Shown here in pieces: positions 48,401-60,100 of a stretch of 64,000 nucleotides of DNA (position 1 is its first letter; the number at the start of each line of letters is the position of its first letter). The stretch is from Symbiodinium natans (lineage: Eukaryota; Sar; Dinophyceae; Suessiales; Symbiodiniaceae), in contig CAJNDS010002166.1 in NCBI GenBank assembly GCA_905221605.1, forward strand, positions 538,041 to 602,040, given 5' to 3'. The notes beneath the pieces are model-generated. The model worked only from the letters and a program-made list of their open reading frames with translations, searched no databases and was not told the DNA's origin. The position numbers and the translations under genes were made by a program.

Positions 48401-51400
48401 AACCCCCCGCTTGGCAAAGCAAAAAGCCCGAACCCCTTTCGAGCCCAAAATCCGAAAACGGAAAACCCTGGTTCTTTGAGGGAATGAGGGAAGTAGGTAC
48501 CCTAGAGACTCCCTTGAAGGGTTTTCTAGGGGGCTGTAGGGTGCCTCATTCCCCCACTAAGAACCAGTCAGCAAAAGCCTAAACCTTAAACCCCAAACCC
48601 CAAATCCCAAACCCCTAAACCCCAAAGCCCTAAACCGTAAACCCCAAACCCCTCAACCCTAAACCCTGAACCCTAAACCCTAAACCCTACACCCGAAACC
48701 CATCCCCCCCCCCCCCACCCCAGCGTTCCGTGAAGCACCCAGGCTCTGGAGCGGCGAAGGTCGCGAAAGAGCTGTTGACCCTGAAGCCTCAGGCTGGGCT
48801 TAGGGGTTTAGGGTTTAGGGTTTAGGGTTTAGGGTTTAGGATTTAGGGTTTAGGGTTTAGGGTTTGGGGTTTGGGGTTTCGGGTTTGGGGTTTAGGGTTT
48901 GGGGTTTGGGGTTTGGGGTTTCGGGTTTGGGGTTTAGGGTTTCGGGTTTGGGGTTAGGACGGTTTGGGGTTTTGGCTTTCGGGGGTGGCGTAGAGGGGCT
49001 TTCTGGACAAAGGATCATTTGTCCATGGCCTTTGGGCTTCGCATTGTTGCATAGTGAATGTTTAAAGTATTCTTCAACCCTAAACCCTAAACCCACAATC
49101 CCACAAACCCCATAAACACCAAAGACCCTCAGCTTGGGACCCAGACGGCGGGTGTGGAGGGCATGTAGGGAGCTGCCAAGACCAAATGCCTCCCCAGAGC
49201 CTGAGCCCTATACCTACAATCACGTTAACACCTTTCTTCCCCTGTGGCGCTGAACCCCAACGCTGAAATGGGAAATTCGGGGGTACCTTGTTGGGGTCCT
49301 TACTACAAGGGCATCCGCAAACCCCCAAGTTGTCCCCCCCTCCCCCCCCCCCCCTCCCTTGTCCTAAACCCGAAACTCTAAACCCTAAACCCTAAACCCC
49401 AAACCCTAAACCCCAAACCCCAAACCCTAAACCCTAAACCCTGAACCCTAAACCCTAAACCCTAAACCCCCCCTCCCTTGTCCAGGTGAGCCTCCAGTAC
49501 CGGCTGCATCAAGCCTTGATCTTCTACAGCAACTCCACCGAGGTGGTGGTCACCCTCATTGAGGTTGGGGGGGGGGGGTTAGGGTTTAGGGTTTAGGGTT
49601 TAGGGTTTGGGGTTTAGGGTTTAGGGTTTGGGGTTTAGGGTTTGGGGTTTAGGGTGTGGGGGGGGAGGGGGGGGGAAGGGCCCTTCAGGATTTTGTGCTT
49701 TTCTGCTTTTCTGGGGCTCTCCTCTACACCAACCCTAAACAACCCTAAACCCTAAAATACCCTAAACCCTAAACCCGAAACCGGAAACCCTAAACCCTAA
49801 ACCCAATTGAGGTTGGGATCCGGGAGCCGGGAAACTAGAAGCTTCGAACGCAACAACGCAAAACAGCTCGGGCTTATCGCTTTAGGGTTTTAGGGGCTTT
49901 AGGGGGTTTTAGGGGTTTTTTCTTGGGGGGTTTTAGGGGGTGTTAGGGGGTTTTAGGGGTCCAGGGTTTGTGATTTAGGGTTTATAAGGTCTGACTTGGG
50001 CCGGCAGGCAAGAGCAGACGTCAACGAACAGCTCCACCTCACTTCGCCTGTTCCTGGGGCTCAGCTTTGGGGGGCTAGGCCTCGGGTATCTGCAGGGTTT
50101 TGCGGCTTTAGAGGCTCTTGAGGTTTTGAGTTTGTTCCCTTCACTCGGTGTGTTCTTTTTTGGCTTTGGCTCAGCTATTCTCCGGTGGTTTGGGAGGTTA
50201 TCTGTTCACAGCGGGTGGGTGATAGAGAACTCCCAGCTTCACTGGGCTTCGGGAGCGGGATGTGTTGCCACTTACGGGAGTGAGCACCGCAATGTTTTGC
50301 ACGCGCTTCCAGCCCCTGCGCAAACCAAAATGCCCTGCCCCCAAAGCCTAAAGCTCAAACAGCCCTCAGCCCTAAGCCCTAACCCAACATGAACAACTCT
50401 AATCCCTAAACCCTAAACCCTAAACCCCAAACCATAAACCCAAAGCCCTAAGCTAAAATTCCGCCGGCAAAGGTGTTTCGGATGCTCTTCACGGCTCTGA
50501 GCCTCCGACACTACGTCAGCCCGTCTCTGCCTCTCGGCTTTTGCGGTTCTAGACTCTAAACCCAAAACCCCAAACCCAAAAGCCTAAACCCTGAACCCGG
50601 AACCCTAAACCCGAAACCCTAACCCTAAACCCTAAACCCTAAACCCTAGGATCTGGGAGTTAGGGTTTCGGGTTCAGGGGCCTGCGCAGGGCAGGGTTGT
50701 ACTTCCGATCCTCAGAGTTTAGGCCGGACGAAGGGTTTAGGGTTTAGGGTTTAGGGTTTAGGGTTTAGGGTTTAGGGTTTAGGGTTTAGGGTTTAGGGTT
50801 TAGGGTTTAGGGCTTAGGGCTTAGGGCTCAGGGCTTAGGATGAGGTAGGGAGTCACGCTGAACAGTTTCAACATCCTTTGGAGGTTGACAAACCTGGCCT
50901 ATCATCACAAGCTGGCCACGCCCCTCATGCTGAGCATCCTGCCTCTCGGCTCATTCCCGCAAACCCGAGACTCCAAAGCCATACAACCTTCGGTTTAGGG
51001 TTTAGGGTTTAGTTTAGGAGAACCCCAAAGGTCCTCCAACCCCCCTGAACAGTTGCCCCCCCCCCCCCCCACACCCAAAGCCTCTGCCCCCTAAGAATCC
51101 CTAGAACCCCAAAGCTGTTTAGGGTTTAGGGTTTAGGGTTTAGGGTTTAGGGTTTAGGGTTTAGGGTTTAGGGTTTAGGGTTTAGGGTTTAGGGTTTAGG
51201 GTTTAGGGCTTCGATCCCCCTCCAGAGCCCTTCAACCCGAAGCCCTGAACCCCAAGAGTATTTAAATTCAGGGTTCAGGATGGTTTCTGAGTTCCCTCTA
51301 CGGATCCCCAGGCCCCTGCCGAGTTTCCCTCCCGATTTCTGTCTCCTCTTCTCACCCCTTTGCCTCCCTTCATTTGGGGGGTTTGCGAAATAATAAGGGA

Positions 51401-52187
51401 CCCAAATCCAGGCCCCCGAGTAGTAGGATTCCCTCGTAAAAGGGACCCCAAGAAGGTACCCCCCCCCTAATTTCGAAAAAAAAAAAAACCAAGATTGGAT
51501 GGGCCGCCGGATTTTTGGCGGCCTGTCTCTCCCCTGTGCTCTTTCGTCTCCCTTCATGTCGGAGGGTTTAGGGTTTAGGGTCTACACTCTTTGGCTTCTT
51601 CGCTGGTGTAACTTGTGGGTTCATGCATACCGTACCTCTAGGCCTACTTCTATCATGAGCTCTCAAGTGTAGATTTTGTTTAGGGTTCTCGAGGCTTCAG
51701 CGCTTCTTTTTTTAATGGTTGAGGGCAGGGCTGTAGGATTTGGGGTTTGGCTCGAGGGTTTATGGCTTTAGGGCACATGTCGCGCTTCCCATCTTGGGTT
51801 TGTGTAGCCTACGCATTCACATGGGCAGTACCGATATGCTTAAGGTTACTCAGCGAGACCAAAACTTAGAGAATTCACCATGTCGGGCTTAGGATTCAAG
51901 GGGGCTGTCCCTTCCGCCTAAGCCCGCGACTCCAACAGTTGTTTCGCAGTGCCGGTTCACCAGCTCTTTGATTTACCCTAAACTTTCAAACCCTAAACCC
52001 TAAACCCTAAACCCTAAACCCTAAATCCGAAGCTCCAGGCTTCTGTTGGACCTTCAGCCAACGGCCTTCCAAGCCTAATTCCCCCAGGAACGGCGCGTTC
52101 GGCGCCACGCGCCTGCTTCTGCAAGCGGCCGCAGACGCGACCATGCGCAACAGCCGGGGGAAGACCGCGCTCGAGTTAGCCAAGCAG
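45400..52187 (+). CDS. Gene D: SHQW/HET-like domain plus ankyrin-repeat protein
   Basis: Exons: 45400-45483, 46544-46665, 46752-46871, 46951-47052, 47141-47235, 47334-47998, 48119-48250, 49486-49563, 50008-50095, 50849-50940, 52088-52187. The N-terminal domain has FVSHQWLANHHPDPEGEQLK, YIWYDFFSCPQ, CKYFVILCPSLMH and ASRGWC. This order is shared by many dinoflagellate ankyrin proteins and resembles the W-D-x-C-x-Q motif of HET domains; a TIR/HET-like fold is inference. Ankyrin repeats follow: SGWTPLCYAAMSGSAHLVES, VLLAAKADVN, IPLHWACHADNLSAARVLLA, STEVVVTLIE, ARADVNEQLHL, LAYHHKLATPLMLSIL, NGAFGATRLLLQAAADATMR. Splices at 47998/48119 and 50940/52088 restore exact repeat spacing. An unrecognised upstream start exon and a C-terminal end are missing. 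The join 47235/47334 is unclear. Function is unknown; ankyrins imply protein binding. Confidence 0.82.
45570..45640. mobile_element. Short hairpin element, family 2
   Basis: Imperfect palindrome (TCCTTAATGGGGATTATA at left, TGTAATCCCCGTGAAGGA at right) sharing CAGTCCTT ends with the 9593-9670 element. Confidence 0.52.
45930..46120. repeat. Degenerate ~54-bp tandem repeat
   Basis: Three to four loose copies of a unit with TGTCTGTGCTCGCGAAA in a gene D intron; frames open on both strands but no motif. Confidence 0.45.
46544..46665 (+). CDS. Gene D exon, SHQW motif
   Basis: Reads ESLGNAMFVSHQWLANHHPD then PEGEQLKVLKDALGNIRSGA. Acceptor GCAG|G, donor GT (GCGGG|GTAGTT). Confidence 0.85.
46752..46871 (+). 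CDS. Gene D exon
   Basis: Reads SAEAHTFPRRPGKSDIHIPV then VTEMFFGRVKKPTPESFTG. Acceptor GTAG|G, donor GT (GGCAA|GTCCAC). Confidence 0.75.
46951..47052 (+). CDS. Gene D exon, WYDFFSCPQ motif
   Basis: Reads YIWYDFFSCPQGMDGDAPIY then RQQAIDTIVTYIS. Acceptor GGCAG|G, donor GT (TCTCG|GTGCCT). Confidence 0.85.
47141..47235 (+). CDS. Gene D exon, FVILCP motif
   Basis: Reads CKYFVILCPSLMHANQRQLL then GQDTWASRGWC. Acceptor AAG|G. The 3' end lies between 47231 and 47262 and is not fixed. Confidence 0.75.
47334..47998 (+). CDS. Gene D main exon, end of SHQW domain and first ankyrin repeats
   Basis: About 220 codons with LSRELAAREDGATVVIESGS at its start, then a linker and ankyrin repeats. It ends at TTT|GCATCT, a GC donor; the frame otherwise stops nine codons later. 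Confidence 0.85.
47999..48118 (+). other. Intron of 120 nt, GC-AG type
   Basis: Starts GCATCT and ends CAAAG before G. Removing it joins IPL to HWACHADN and gives ankyrin spacing of exactly 33 residues between successive AD motifs, strong support for a GC donor. Confidence 0.8.
48119..48250 (+). CDS. Gene D ankyrin exon
   Basis: Reads HWACHADNLSAARVLLAAGA then DFRTTQSGGFDAFACACGSS and IAA. Donor GT (GCAGG|GTGTTC). Confidence 0.78.
48780..48960. repeat. TTTAGGG array grading into TTTGGGG and TTTCGGG
   Basis: Some 24 heptamers with position-dependent variants in a gene D intron. Confidence 0.88.
49486..49563 (+). CDS. Gene D ankyrin exon between telomeric arrays
   Basis: Reads VSLQYRLHQALIFYSNSTEV then VVTLIE. 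Donor GT (GAG|GTTGGG). CCCTAAA repeats end about 20 bp upstream and a G run plus TTTAGGG array start directly after. Confidence 0.72.
50008..50095 (+). CDS. Gene D ankyrin exon
   Basis: Reads ARADVNEQLHLTSPVPGAQL. Acceptor GGCAG|G; joined to the previous exon it gives TLIE-ARADVNE. The 3' half may be read in another frame, so its end is tentative. Confidence 0.62.
50849..50940 (+). CDS. Gene D ankyrin exon
   Basis: Reads VTLNSFNILWRLTNLAYHHK then LATPLMLSI. Donor GC (ATCCT|GCCTCT), in phase with the next exon. Confidence 0.7.
51118..51210. repeat. TTTAGGG array
   Basis: About 13 perfect heptamers in the last recognised intron of gene D. Confidence 0.92.
51369..51480. mobile_element. Short G/C-flanked element, family 3
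   Basis: TTTGCGAAATAATAAGGGACCC at left and GGGACCCCAAGAAGGTACCC with TAATTTCGAAA at right, about 110 bp. Relatives lie near 25930-26010, 37155-37215, 43645-43740, 49265-49330 and 62085-62185. Confidence 0.55.
52088..52187 (+). CDS. Gene D ankyrin exon, last one recognised
   Basis: Reads NGAFGATRLLLQAAADATMR then NSRGKTALELAKQ. Acceptor CCCCAG|G, donor GC. The carry completes LSI-L. Confidence 0.78.
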
Positions 52188-54098
52188 GCCCCTCGGTTCA
52201 GGGTGTGGGGTGCGCCTAGAGTGTGATGGTGTGCGTGTACACACACACCTGTTTGCTAAGGATGAATAAGTTGTAGGGGCACACGCCGTCTGCAACCTAC
52301 CGTGTGTAATGAAGCTGCGGTGGCAGATGGGATATCCAGCCTGATCAGCTGGACGTACCTGCATGTCTAAGAGGCCTTAGGCGTTTCGGTGGTGACTTTT
52401 CCGACCTCTTGTCTCCGTCATGTTCATTTCTCTGGGGTCAGGGGTGGTGCAACGCCCTGCTCACATACGCCCGGTAGAAGCATGTCATGTTACTGGGAAT
52501 CCCAAGACGAGTTCTGGGCGGTGGGGTCTATGCCGCGCACGACGGACTGAGCATACCCTAGACCCTGAGTCCTAAATCCTAAACTAAGTCAGGGGTCGCA
52601 TCCATCAAGAGCGGGACGGGGAGGTGAGGGTACTAGCCTCAATGGCTTGTAGGATGGCCGTATCCAGACCACCTTTATGTATATAACGGTAGCCTAAGCC
52701 CTGCCCGACCCTATTTTTGCACTCAGGCCGAAGGCTCGCAAAGGGCCCAGGCGACCCCTTTCCGAAGCCCAAGTGTGGCTTTAGCAAAAGAAACACACAT
52801 CGGCACGGGAAGAAAAACAGTAAGAATAAAATCTCATAGACCCGAAGCCCAAGAGAGAGGAGCGTGGGTGGCCGGGGTGGGTTGAGGGGCGTTTCACATC
52901 CGAGCGCGCGCGCGCTCTCGCATGACACACCCTAAGATGTGAATCTTGAACCCTAAGCCCGAAACCCTAAGCCTAAACCCGAAACCCGAAGCCCTGCAGG
53001 TTCAGGCCCCATCTTCACTCATCGCGTTGCTGCTCCCTGCGAGGGAGCCGGAGGAAGACGCGCAATCCACGTTTTCCATCTGACGCCGCCAAGTTCTGGT
53101 AGGTGGTTGTGGAGTTGGGGGACGGTTTTTTGAAGCTCGGCTGGTGCCTCTGCAAAGCAGGGACTGCAAACCAGATCTGTGTTTATTGTGGAGCCACAAG
53201 GCCACTGGCCTAACTTCTGCCTGACTTCTACGAGCACTGTTAGTCGATGTACATCGGAGTTGGAGGGGCCCCAAAAAACTTTGAACTCAAAGAGGCAAGG
53301 GGCGCCTTTTCAAAAAGGTCACCTCGGACCGCGGAAAGGGACGGATGCCGCTTTGCTGAAGGCCGTGTCTAGTACGTTTCTTTTTCCTACCGCATCTGGT
53401 AGAAAGCCCATGAAGCCCCTAAACCCTAAACCCTGAACCCTACCAACCCGAAACCCCAAACCCCAGACCCCAGACGCTAAACCCTAAACCCGAGCCCCCC
53501 CCCCCCCCCCACAAGGGAGCTCTTGGTCGGAGATGTGGGGGGGGGGGGTTTCCAATAGAAAACACACACAGGAACCCAATCGCCAGCATGTGAGATCTCG
53601 GCTCACCATCTTCGAGCACAAGCCCTAAAACCTACAGCCCTATAAACCCGTACAGCCCTAAACCCTAAACCCTAAACCCTAAACCCTAAACCCTAAACCC
53701 TAAACCCTAAACCCTAAACCCTAAACCCTAAACCCTAAACCCTAAACCCTAAACCCTAAACCCCTAAACCCCTAAACCCCTAAACCCCTAAACCCCTAGA
53801 CCCCTAAACCCCTAAACCCTAGAACCCTCAGCACCAAGAGATAGGTTTCGCCCCTGAACCCCGCAACCCTAAGCTCACACCCCTCTAGGGCTGAGCCCTC
53901 CTCTCACCACAATCAAAAACCCCGAAGCCCCAAGCCCTAAACCCTACAGACTCCTGACAACAGGTAGCTCAGGCCCTACACCCTGAACCCTAAACCCTGA
54001 ACCCTGAACCCTAAACCCTAAGCCCTAAACCCTAAGCCCCAAACCATCACGCCTAAATCCTAAACCCGGAACACTGAACCCGGGGTTGTGTTGGATTC
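52188..54098. other. No exon firmly recognised
   Basis: Includes unique sequence at 52200-52930 and 53000-53400 with short frames on both strands, then C/G runs near 53490-53550 and a long CCCTAAA array at 53653-53820. The end of gene D should lie in the first part. Confidence 0.5.
53653..53820. repeat. CCCTAAA array passing into CCCCTAAA
   Basis: About 15 heptamers followed by eight 8-mers with an extra C. Confidence 0.92.
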
Positions 54099-54170
54099 AT
54101 GGCGGCCTTCATGCGCGCGCTGGCGCATGGCAGGCGCGGGCCCCCGAAGCGCAGCAAGCCCTGCCTCTGG
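54099..54170 (+). CDS. Gene E start exon
   Basis: 72 nt from ATG, basic and Ala-rich, ending PCLW at a GC donor (TGG|GCTCCG). Confidence 0.52.
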
Positions 54171-57100
54171 GCTCCGCGGTTTCGGGTTGTCCTAATAGGG
54201 TTTAGGGTTTAGGGTTTAGGGTGTGCTCTAAACCCTAAACCCTAAACCCTAAACCCTAAACCCTAAACCCTAAACCCTAAACCCTAAACCCTAAACCCTA
54301 AACCCTAAACCCTAAACCCTAAACCCTAAACCCTAAACCCTAAACTTGTCTTGGCACCCTCCAGAACCGTTGAGGAAACTCCACGGCACCTGCGCGAACG
54401 ATTGAGAGCTGAGGGGTTCAGGGTTGAGGGTTCATGGTTTTTGGGTATAGGGTTTAGGGTTTAAGGATTAGGGTTTAGGGTTGCGGGTTTGAAGCCCTCA
54501 GCCCTCGACTCCGCCCAAGCTCTTTCAACGCCTCACCCCTTCCCCAAGAATCTTACAACCCTGAAGGAGGGTCGCCAGCTGACACCATGCCGCTCCGGGC
54601 TCAGAGATGAGCACTAAACACCCTTAAACCCTAAGCCCCAAACACTAAACCCTAAACCCTAAACCCTAAACCCTAAACCCTAAGCCCTAAGCCCGACGCC
54701 CCAAGCGACGAAGTACTTGTTTGAGGGACTTCACGTACGACGAAGTCCTTGTTTGAGGGACTTCACGTACTAGCATGTTTCCAAAGCGGTTAAAGGCCGA
54801 CCCACTAAGGTTTCGAGTCCATTCTGAAGCCTTTGCCCCCCCGCCTTTTCAACTCCCTCAGCCACTCTACGCCCTAAGCCTTAAAACCCTTATCCTGTGC
54901 TTGGGCCTTGTTTTGGACAGGGTGTGTTCGGGTGGGCGGCACAGGGGTGGTTCTTGGAGGTTCATGGGGTAGTTCCAGGTAGGTCATAGGATAGCTCCAG
55001 CTTTGGATGTTTATTTGGGGGTCTGAAGTGCGCGTGCACCTTGCCGCAAACCCCCGGGAAGGCTTCGGGTTTGGGTTCATGGCCTGAACCGATAATCCCC
55101 CCCCCCCCCCCCCCCACCTCCCAACCACCCTAAACCCTGAACCCTGAACCCTAAACCCTAAACCCTAAACCTCTAAACTCTAAAACCCTAACTCTGTAAG
55201 AACGGACCCAGGCTGATACGGCCGCGCCATGGGTCGTCGGCGCGGGATCGGAAGCGGCACTCTCAGGGCACTGGCCAAACAACGCTTTGGTTGGGCTCAG
55301 GGCTCCGGGTTTGGGGTTTCGGGTTTAGGGTTTGGGTTTATTTAGCTTCAGAAAACCCTACCCCCTAAACCCTAAACCCTAAATCCTAAACCCTAAACCC
55401 TAAACCCTAAACCCTAAACCCTAAACCCTAAACCCTAAGAGTTTCGCGTTTGGGCTTCAGAGGGTTAGAGTTTAGACGAGCCACGAAGCTTCAAGCAGAC
55501 TGGCGGCCCCCTCGGGGGTTTGCGTTTGGAGCTTGATTCGTCTGCAGTTTCCTTTCTCGCACGGTTCAGGCTCAGAGCTTCTCTGACTGAAGCCTTCTCT
55601 GACTAGACCCTAAACCCCAAACCCCCCTAAACCCTAAACCCCCAACCCTAAACCCTAAGCCCTAAACCCTAAACCCGAAACCCGAAACCTCGCAAAACTG
55701 TCAGCGAGAAAACAGGAGGCTTCGGAGAATCGGCATGACATGAGCCACAGTCAAAGCGGCCAGTCTCAAGATTCTTATTCTAGGTCAGCAGTCCTTCCCT
55801 AGTTCTCTGGTTCGCATTGCAGGGTGGGGGGACAGCTGCGTAAGCAGCGCTGGATCGGGGTTTAAGGGTTTATGGTTTAGGGTTTAGGGTTAGGGGTTTC
55901 GGGGTTTAGGGTTACGGATGTTACAGTAGGGGATGTTGGGGGTGGCTGGGATGGTAGGTGTGTTAGGGGTCAGGATCGCGCGCGCTTGTCAAGAGCAATT
56001 GCCAGGGACAGGCCGTAGCGGACAAAGTCGCAGAAAGCCTAATCCATACGGCCCTTAAGCCCCAGACCTCAAACCCTAAACTCCAAGCCCTAAATCCTGA
56101 AGCCTAAAACCCTCAACCCTAAACTCCAAACCCCTAAGAGCCCACATCCCCAACATTTCCTAAGCTGCTGAACCTGTTCTGGGTCTTGGTGTACCATACT
56201 TTAATACTTTTTTTTTGGTTCTGGGTTCCTATTATAGCTACTTATACCTAAAAAGTATGTACTTTTTTTTCAGGGTTTACTCCAAAGCTAAGTGTTCGTG
56301 TTGGGTGGAGTTAGAGGAGAGATTGTCCAAACCCTCTAGCTGTAGCCTCGACGGCCGAGCCGACCTGGACCCTTTGGACCCTACCTCCTAAACCCGAAAC
56401 CCGAAACCCTAAACCCTAACCCTAAACCCTAAACCCTATGCCCTAAGCCCTAAACCCTAAACCCGAAGCCCTAAACCCTAAACCCTAAACCCTAAACCCT
56501 AAACCCTAAGCCCTAAACCCTAAACCCGAAGCCCTAAACCCTAAACCCTAAACCCTAAACCCTAAACCCTAAACCCTAAACCCTAAACTCTGAGTCCTGG
56601 AAACCCTTGAGCCTCCAACTCATCATGTTGATGGTGTAGACCTTCAGCTTTCAACCTTAAAGAGCTGCAACCCCCGAAGTTCTCTGATCCAAGCCCGTAA
56701 GGGAGAATAGGGTTTAGGGTTTAGGGTTTAGAGTTTAGGGTTTAGGGCCCCTTACCCCCCTCCCCCCCGCCTCCCCCCCCTCCACACAACAAAGCTGAAA
56801 CCTGAAGTCCTTGGACAGAGCAGCTATGGACCTTCCTTACACCTTTCACCCCGAGCTCCCCTGAACACTAAGCCCCCGGACCCCTTGAACCCTCCCCTTG
56901 AACCCTGAACCCTGAACCCTGAACCCTCAACCCTCAACCCTCAACCCTCAACCCTAAACCCTAAACCCTAAACCCTAAACCCTAAACCCTAAACAAGAAT
57001 CACTATGAGGCCGAACTCTGAAGACTTCCGAGCTCACTTCGGCTTTTTGGCTTCCTGGCTGACCCGGATCTCTCCACCACCTGCAGCAAGAAATATTTAT

Positions 57101-60100
57101 ATATATTGTCGTACTAAGCAAATTAATGTTGTATATATATATATATCTATATATATATACATTAATGTGTTCTGTATCTATATATGTATACTCTTGTTAT
57201 ACTATTGAAAAGAGTTTTACTGTTGCGATTAATGATAATACTAGCTAATTGGTTTGTTGGGCTTAGGGTGCTGCAATGCGCTCAGACTGCCACATTCTTT
57301 GGTTGGGATCTGGCCGATGGGCCGAAGAGCCCACCCCACCCAAATTCAAACCTTGACGGGTTTTAGGGTTCTACTCCTCAGCCCCCCCCCCCCCCCCCCC
57401 CAGGGTGTCGGAAGGCCGCCGGTATTTCTGCCGCCGGTTTGGATAGTTTCTCAAAATGTTCATGGGGGGGACGGCCACTTGGCCGTTTTTGGTTCTTTTC
57501 CTCAAGGCTCTCTTCAAACGCAGAAGGGGTGTTGAAGCAAACATATTCTTGGTCAGGCCTCCCGGGACCAGAAGCGCAAGTAAGGTCATATCGCGCGGGT
57601 TCAAATCGAGCAGCGGGTTGGTTTTCAAACCAAGCACCCCGAATCACTGGCGATTTGAGGAGGCTACGTAATCATCACTTGACCCTGAACCCTTCAATTC
57701 ACTGGCTTCACGACGCATAATGGGTTTGGCCATCAGAACCCATGGCAAACCCGGGTCGGGACTGACAACAAGTGGTGTCGGAGCTTCCTGCCTGGAGGCA
57801 AAACACATGTTTGGCACGCGTCATTCAGTAAGCCCATTCCAATGCGGGCTAGCGAATCCTTTTGAACCGTTTTGGGTTCGTTGTCACGTTGCATGTAGCT
57901 GTCGGTGCTTCAAAGTTTAAAATGAAGCTCAAAACGATGCATCAACGGGGCGCTGACGTCGTTCCTGGCTGTGTAGGGTTTAGGGTTTAGGGAGCCTAAA
58001 CCCTAACCGAATGTAGCCCAGGCGCTCATGCTCGTGTGCTGCCGGGCACTTGGCATTGCTGGGAGGTTCAATTGTTTTCAGAAGGCCCTAAACCCTGAAC
58101 CCTGAACCCTATATTCTAAACCGTTTAGGCTTTACGGTTTTTAGGGTACCTAGAGTTATAGCTCAGCATCTAGTCATGGCTTCATTTGGATCCCATGAGC
58201 CCCCAACCCCAAGTTCTTGCCCGTGAATCTTCAAGTGGCGGGGTGGGGGTGGGGTGGGTTTCGGGTTTGGGGTTTAGGGTTTTGGGTTTAGGGTTTAGGG
58301 TTTGGGGGGTGGGGGGTGGGGCCGGGCAGGGCAGGGTGAGAGCGGTCAATCAGTGCAGAAATTCAATGAAGAAAATGGGAAGTTCAATCTGATAGCCCTA
58401 AACCTTTCTGGGCCTTGAGGCTAGTGTTTATAGATTTTCGGGTTCAGGGTTATACGTAGAGCAGCCCGAGTTTATGCTGGTTTTCGTTGTTGCCCAGCTT
58501 GTAACCCCTAGTCCGCCAAAAAGCCCTGAAACCCTGACCGCATGAACCGGGACGCTGCTACTTGTAACGATTCTTGCTGTGCATCAAGGCTTTGAGTTTT
58601 AGTGTTTGGGTTCAGGGTTTCAAGGCCAGAAAGTTGTAAGAGGTTTAAGGTTGAGGGGTTCAAAACTGTAGGGTTTGGAGTTTAGGGTTTAGGGTTTAGG
58701 GTTTAGGGTTTAGGGTTTAGGGGGAGCCCAAAAAACCCTAAACCGCACCCTGTTGTTGAAGCCCTTAAGGACTCAGAACCTCAAGCCCTTTAGGGTTTAT
58801 ATCTTTGGGGTGTTGGGGCCTCAGGGTCTTGAGGCCCTTTGGTCTTGGGAGCTGGGCTGCTTTCGAGCTGAAGCCCTAGACCCTGAAACCCTAAACGCGA
58901 AAGCTCCCAACTCTCAGCCCTGAGCTCTAAGCCCCAAGCCCCAAGCCCCAAACCCTAGACCTGAAACCCGAAACCCCAAACCCTAAACCACGAGCGTCAG
59001 TTGCCTGTCTGGTCTACCTCATGGGCACGCTCCGATCCATCTTCCGCCCCTTCCTCTGGGCCGGGCATGGGGGAGCGGGGTTGGGTTCTGGGGTTTAGGG
59101 TTTGGGTTTGGGTTTTGCGGGTTTGGGGTTTGGGGTTTCGGGTTTCGGGTTTGGGGTTTCGGATTTGGGGTTTGGGGTTTAGGCTTTGGGGTTTGGGGTT
59201 TCGGTTTCGGTTTGGGGTTGTTGCGAACTTGGAGTTAGAAGCAGCTGATGCTTCTAATCATTACACGAGGTTACTCATGTCTCAAGAGATGATGTTGGGT
59301 TTAGGGTTTGGGTTTGGGGTTTCAGGAATTAGGGTTTGGGGCTTGCGCGCCCTGACAAGTGCGAGCCCTTTGAACCCCTAGACCCTAAGCCCCCAAGATC
59401 TCAGTCTGAAGCCCGAGAACGCGCCCCTCTAAGCCCGGCAAGGCTCAATGAAGGTTGTTTTGGGTTGGTAGGTGGGCTGCCTCCAACACCCTAAATTTTA
59501 CTGTTATCTCGGTTAATTGGTGGGTTCGTGCTCGGGTTCATGTTCCAGGTCCCTCCCTGTGCGCTCGTGGTCCGTGGCTTGTGTGTGGAGCGCGTCCTGG
59601 CCCCCCCCCTCCAAACCACCACCAGAAAGTCCGCCAGGAGCTTTCAACTCGCTCTGTCCCCCCTCTCCTCGGACAGGACGAGTGTGTCGTTGACGTCGTG
59701 CCTCCCGTGCTTCAAAGCCCCAGTCATGCGGAAGCTCCGCACCTTGGGCAACCATGGTCCAGTGTGGGAAATACCCATTTCTTGAAGGCTTGGATGCTTG
59801 ACTCTCGCCCACGTCAATCCAAGGGTCCCCCCATGCGAGAGGACCCGGCAGGTCCCGGCTGGTCTGTGTGCGAAAGCCCACGGGTGTGCTTGCAGAAAAG
59901 CTGTACGAATTGTCTCGGCCCCCAAACCCACCTAGTCGCTGGTTTTTCATGATCAGCTGAGGGGGAACGGGTATCAACATGAGTTGCCATTTGCAGGCCT
60001 TGTTCTTGGTGATGGTGCTGGGTCCGGCAGTGTGCCCGTCTCAGCGATGCTGCTTCTTGCGGGGGGGCGGGGGGAGGCCTATTTGGGAATTTGGGACTGG

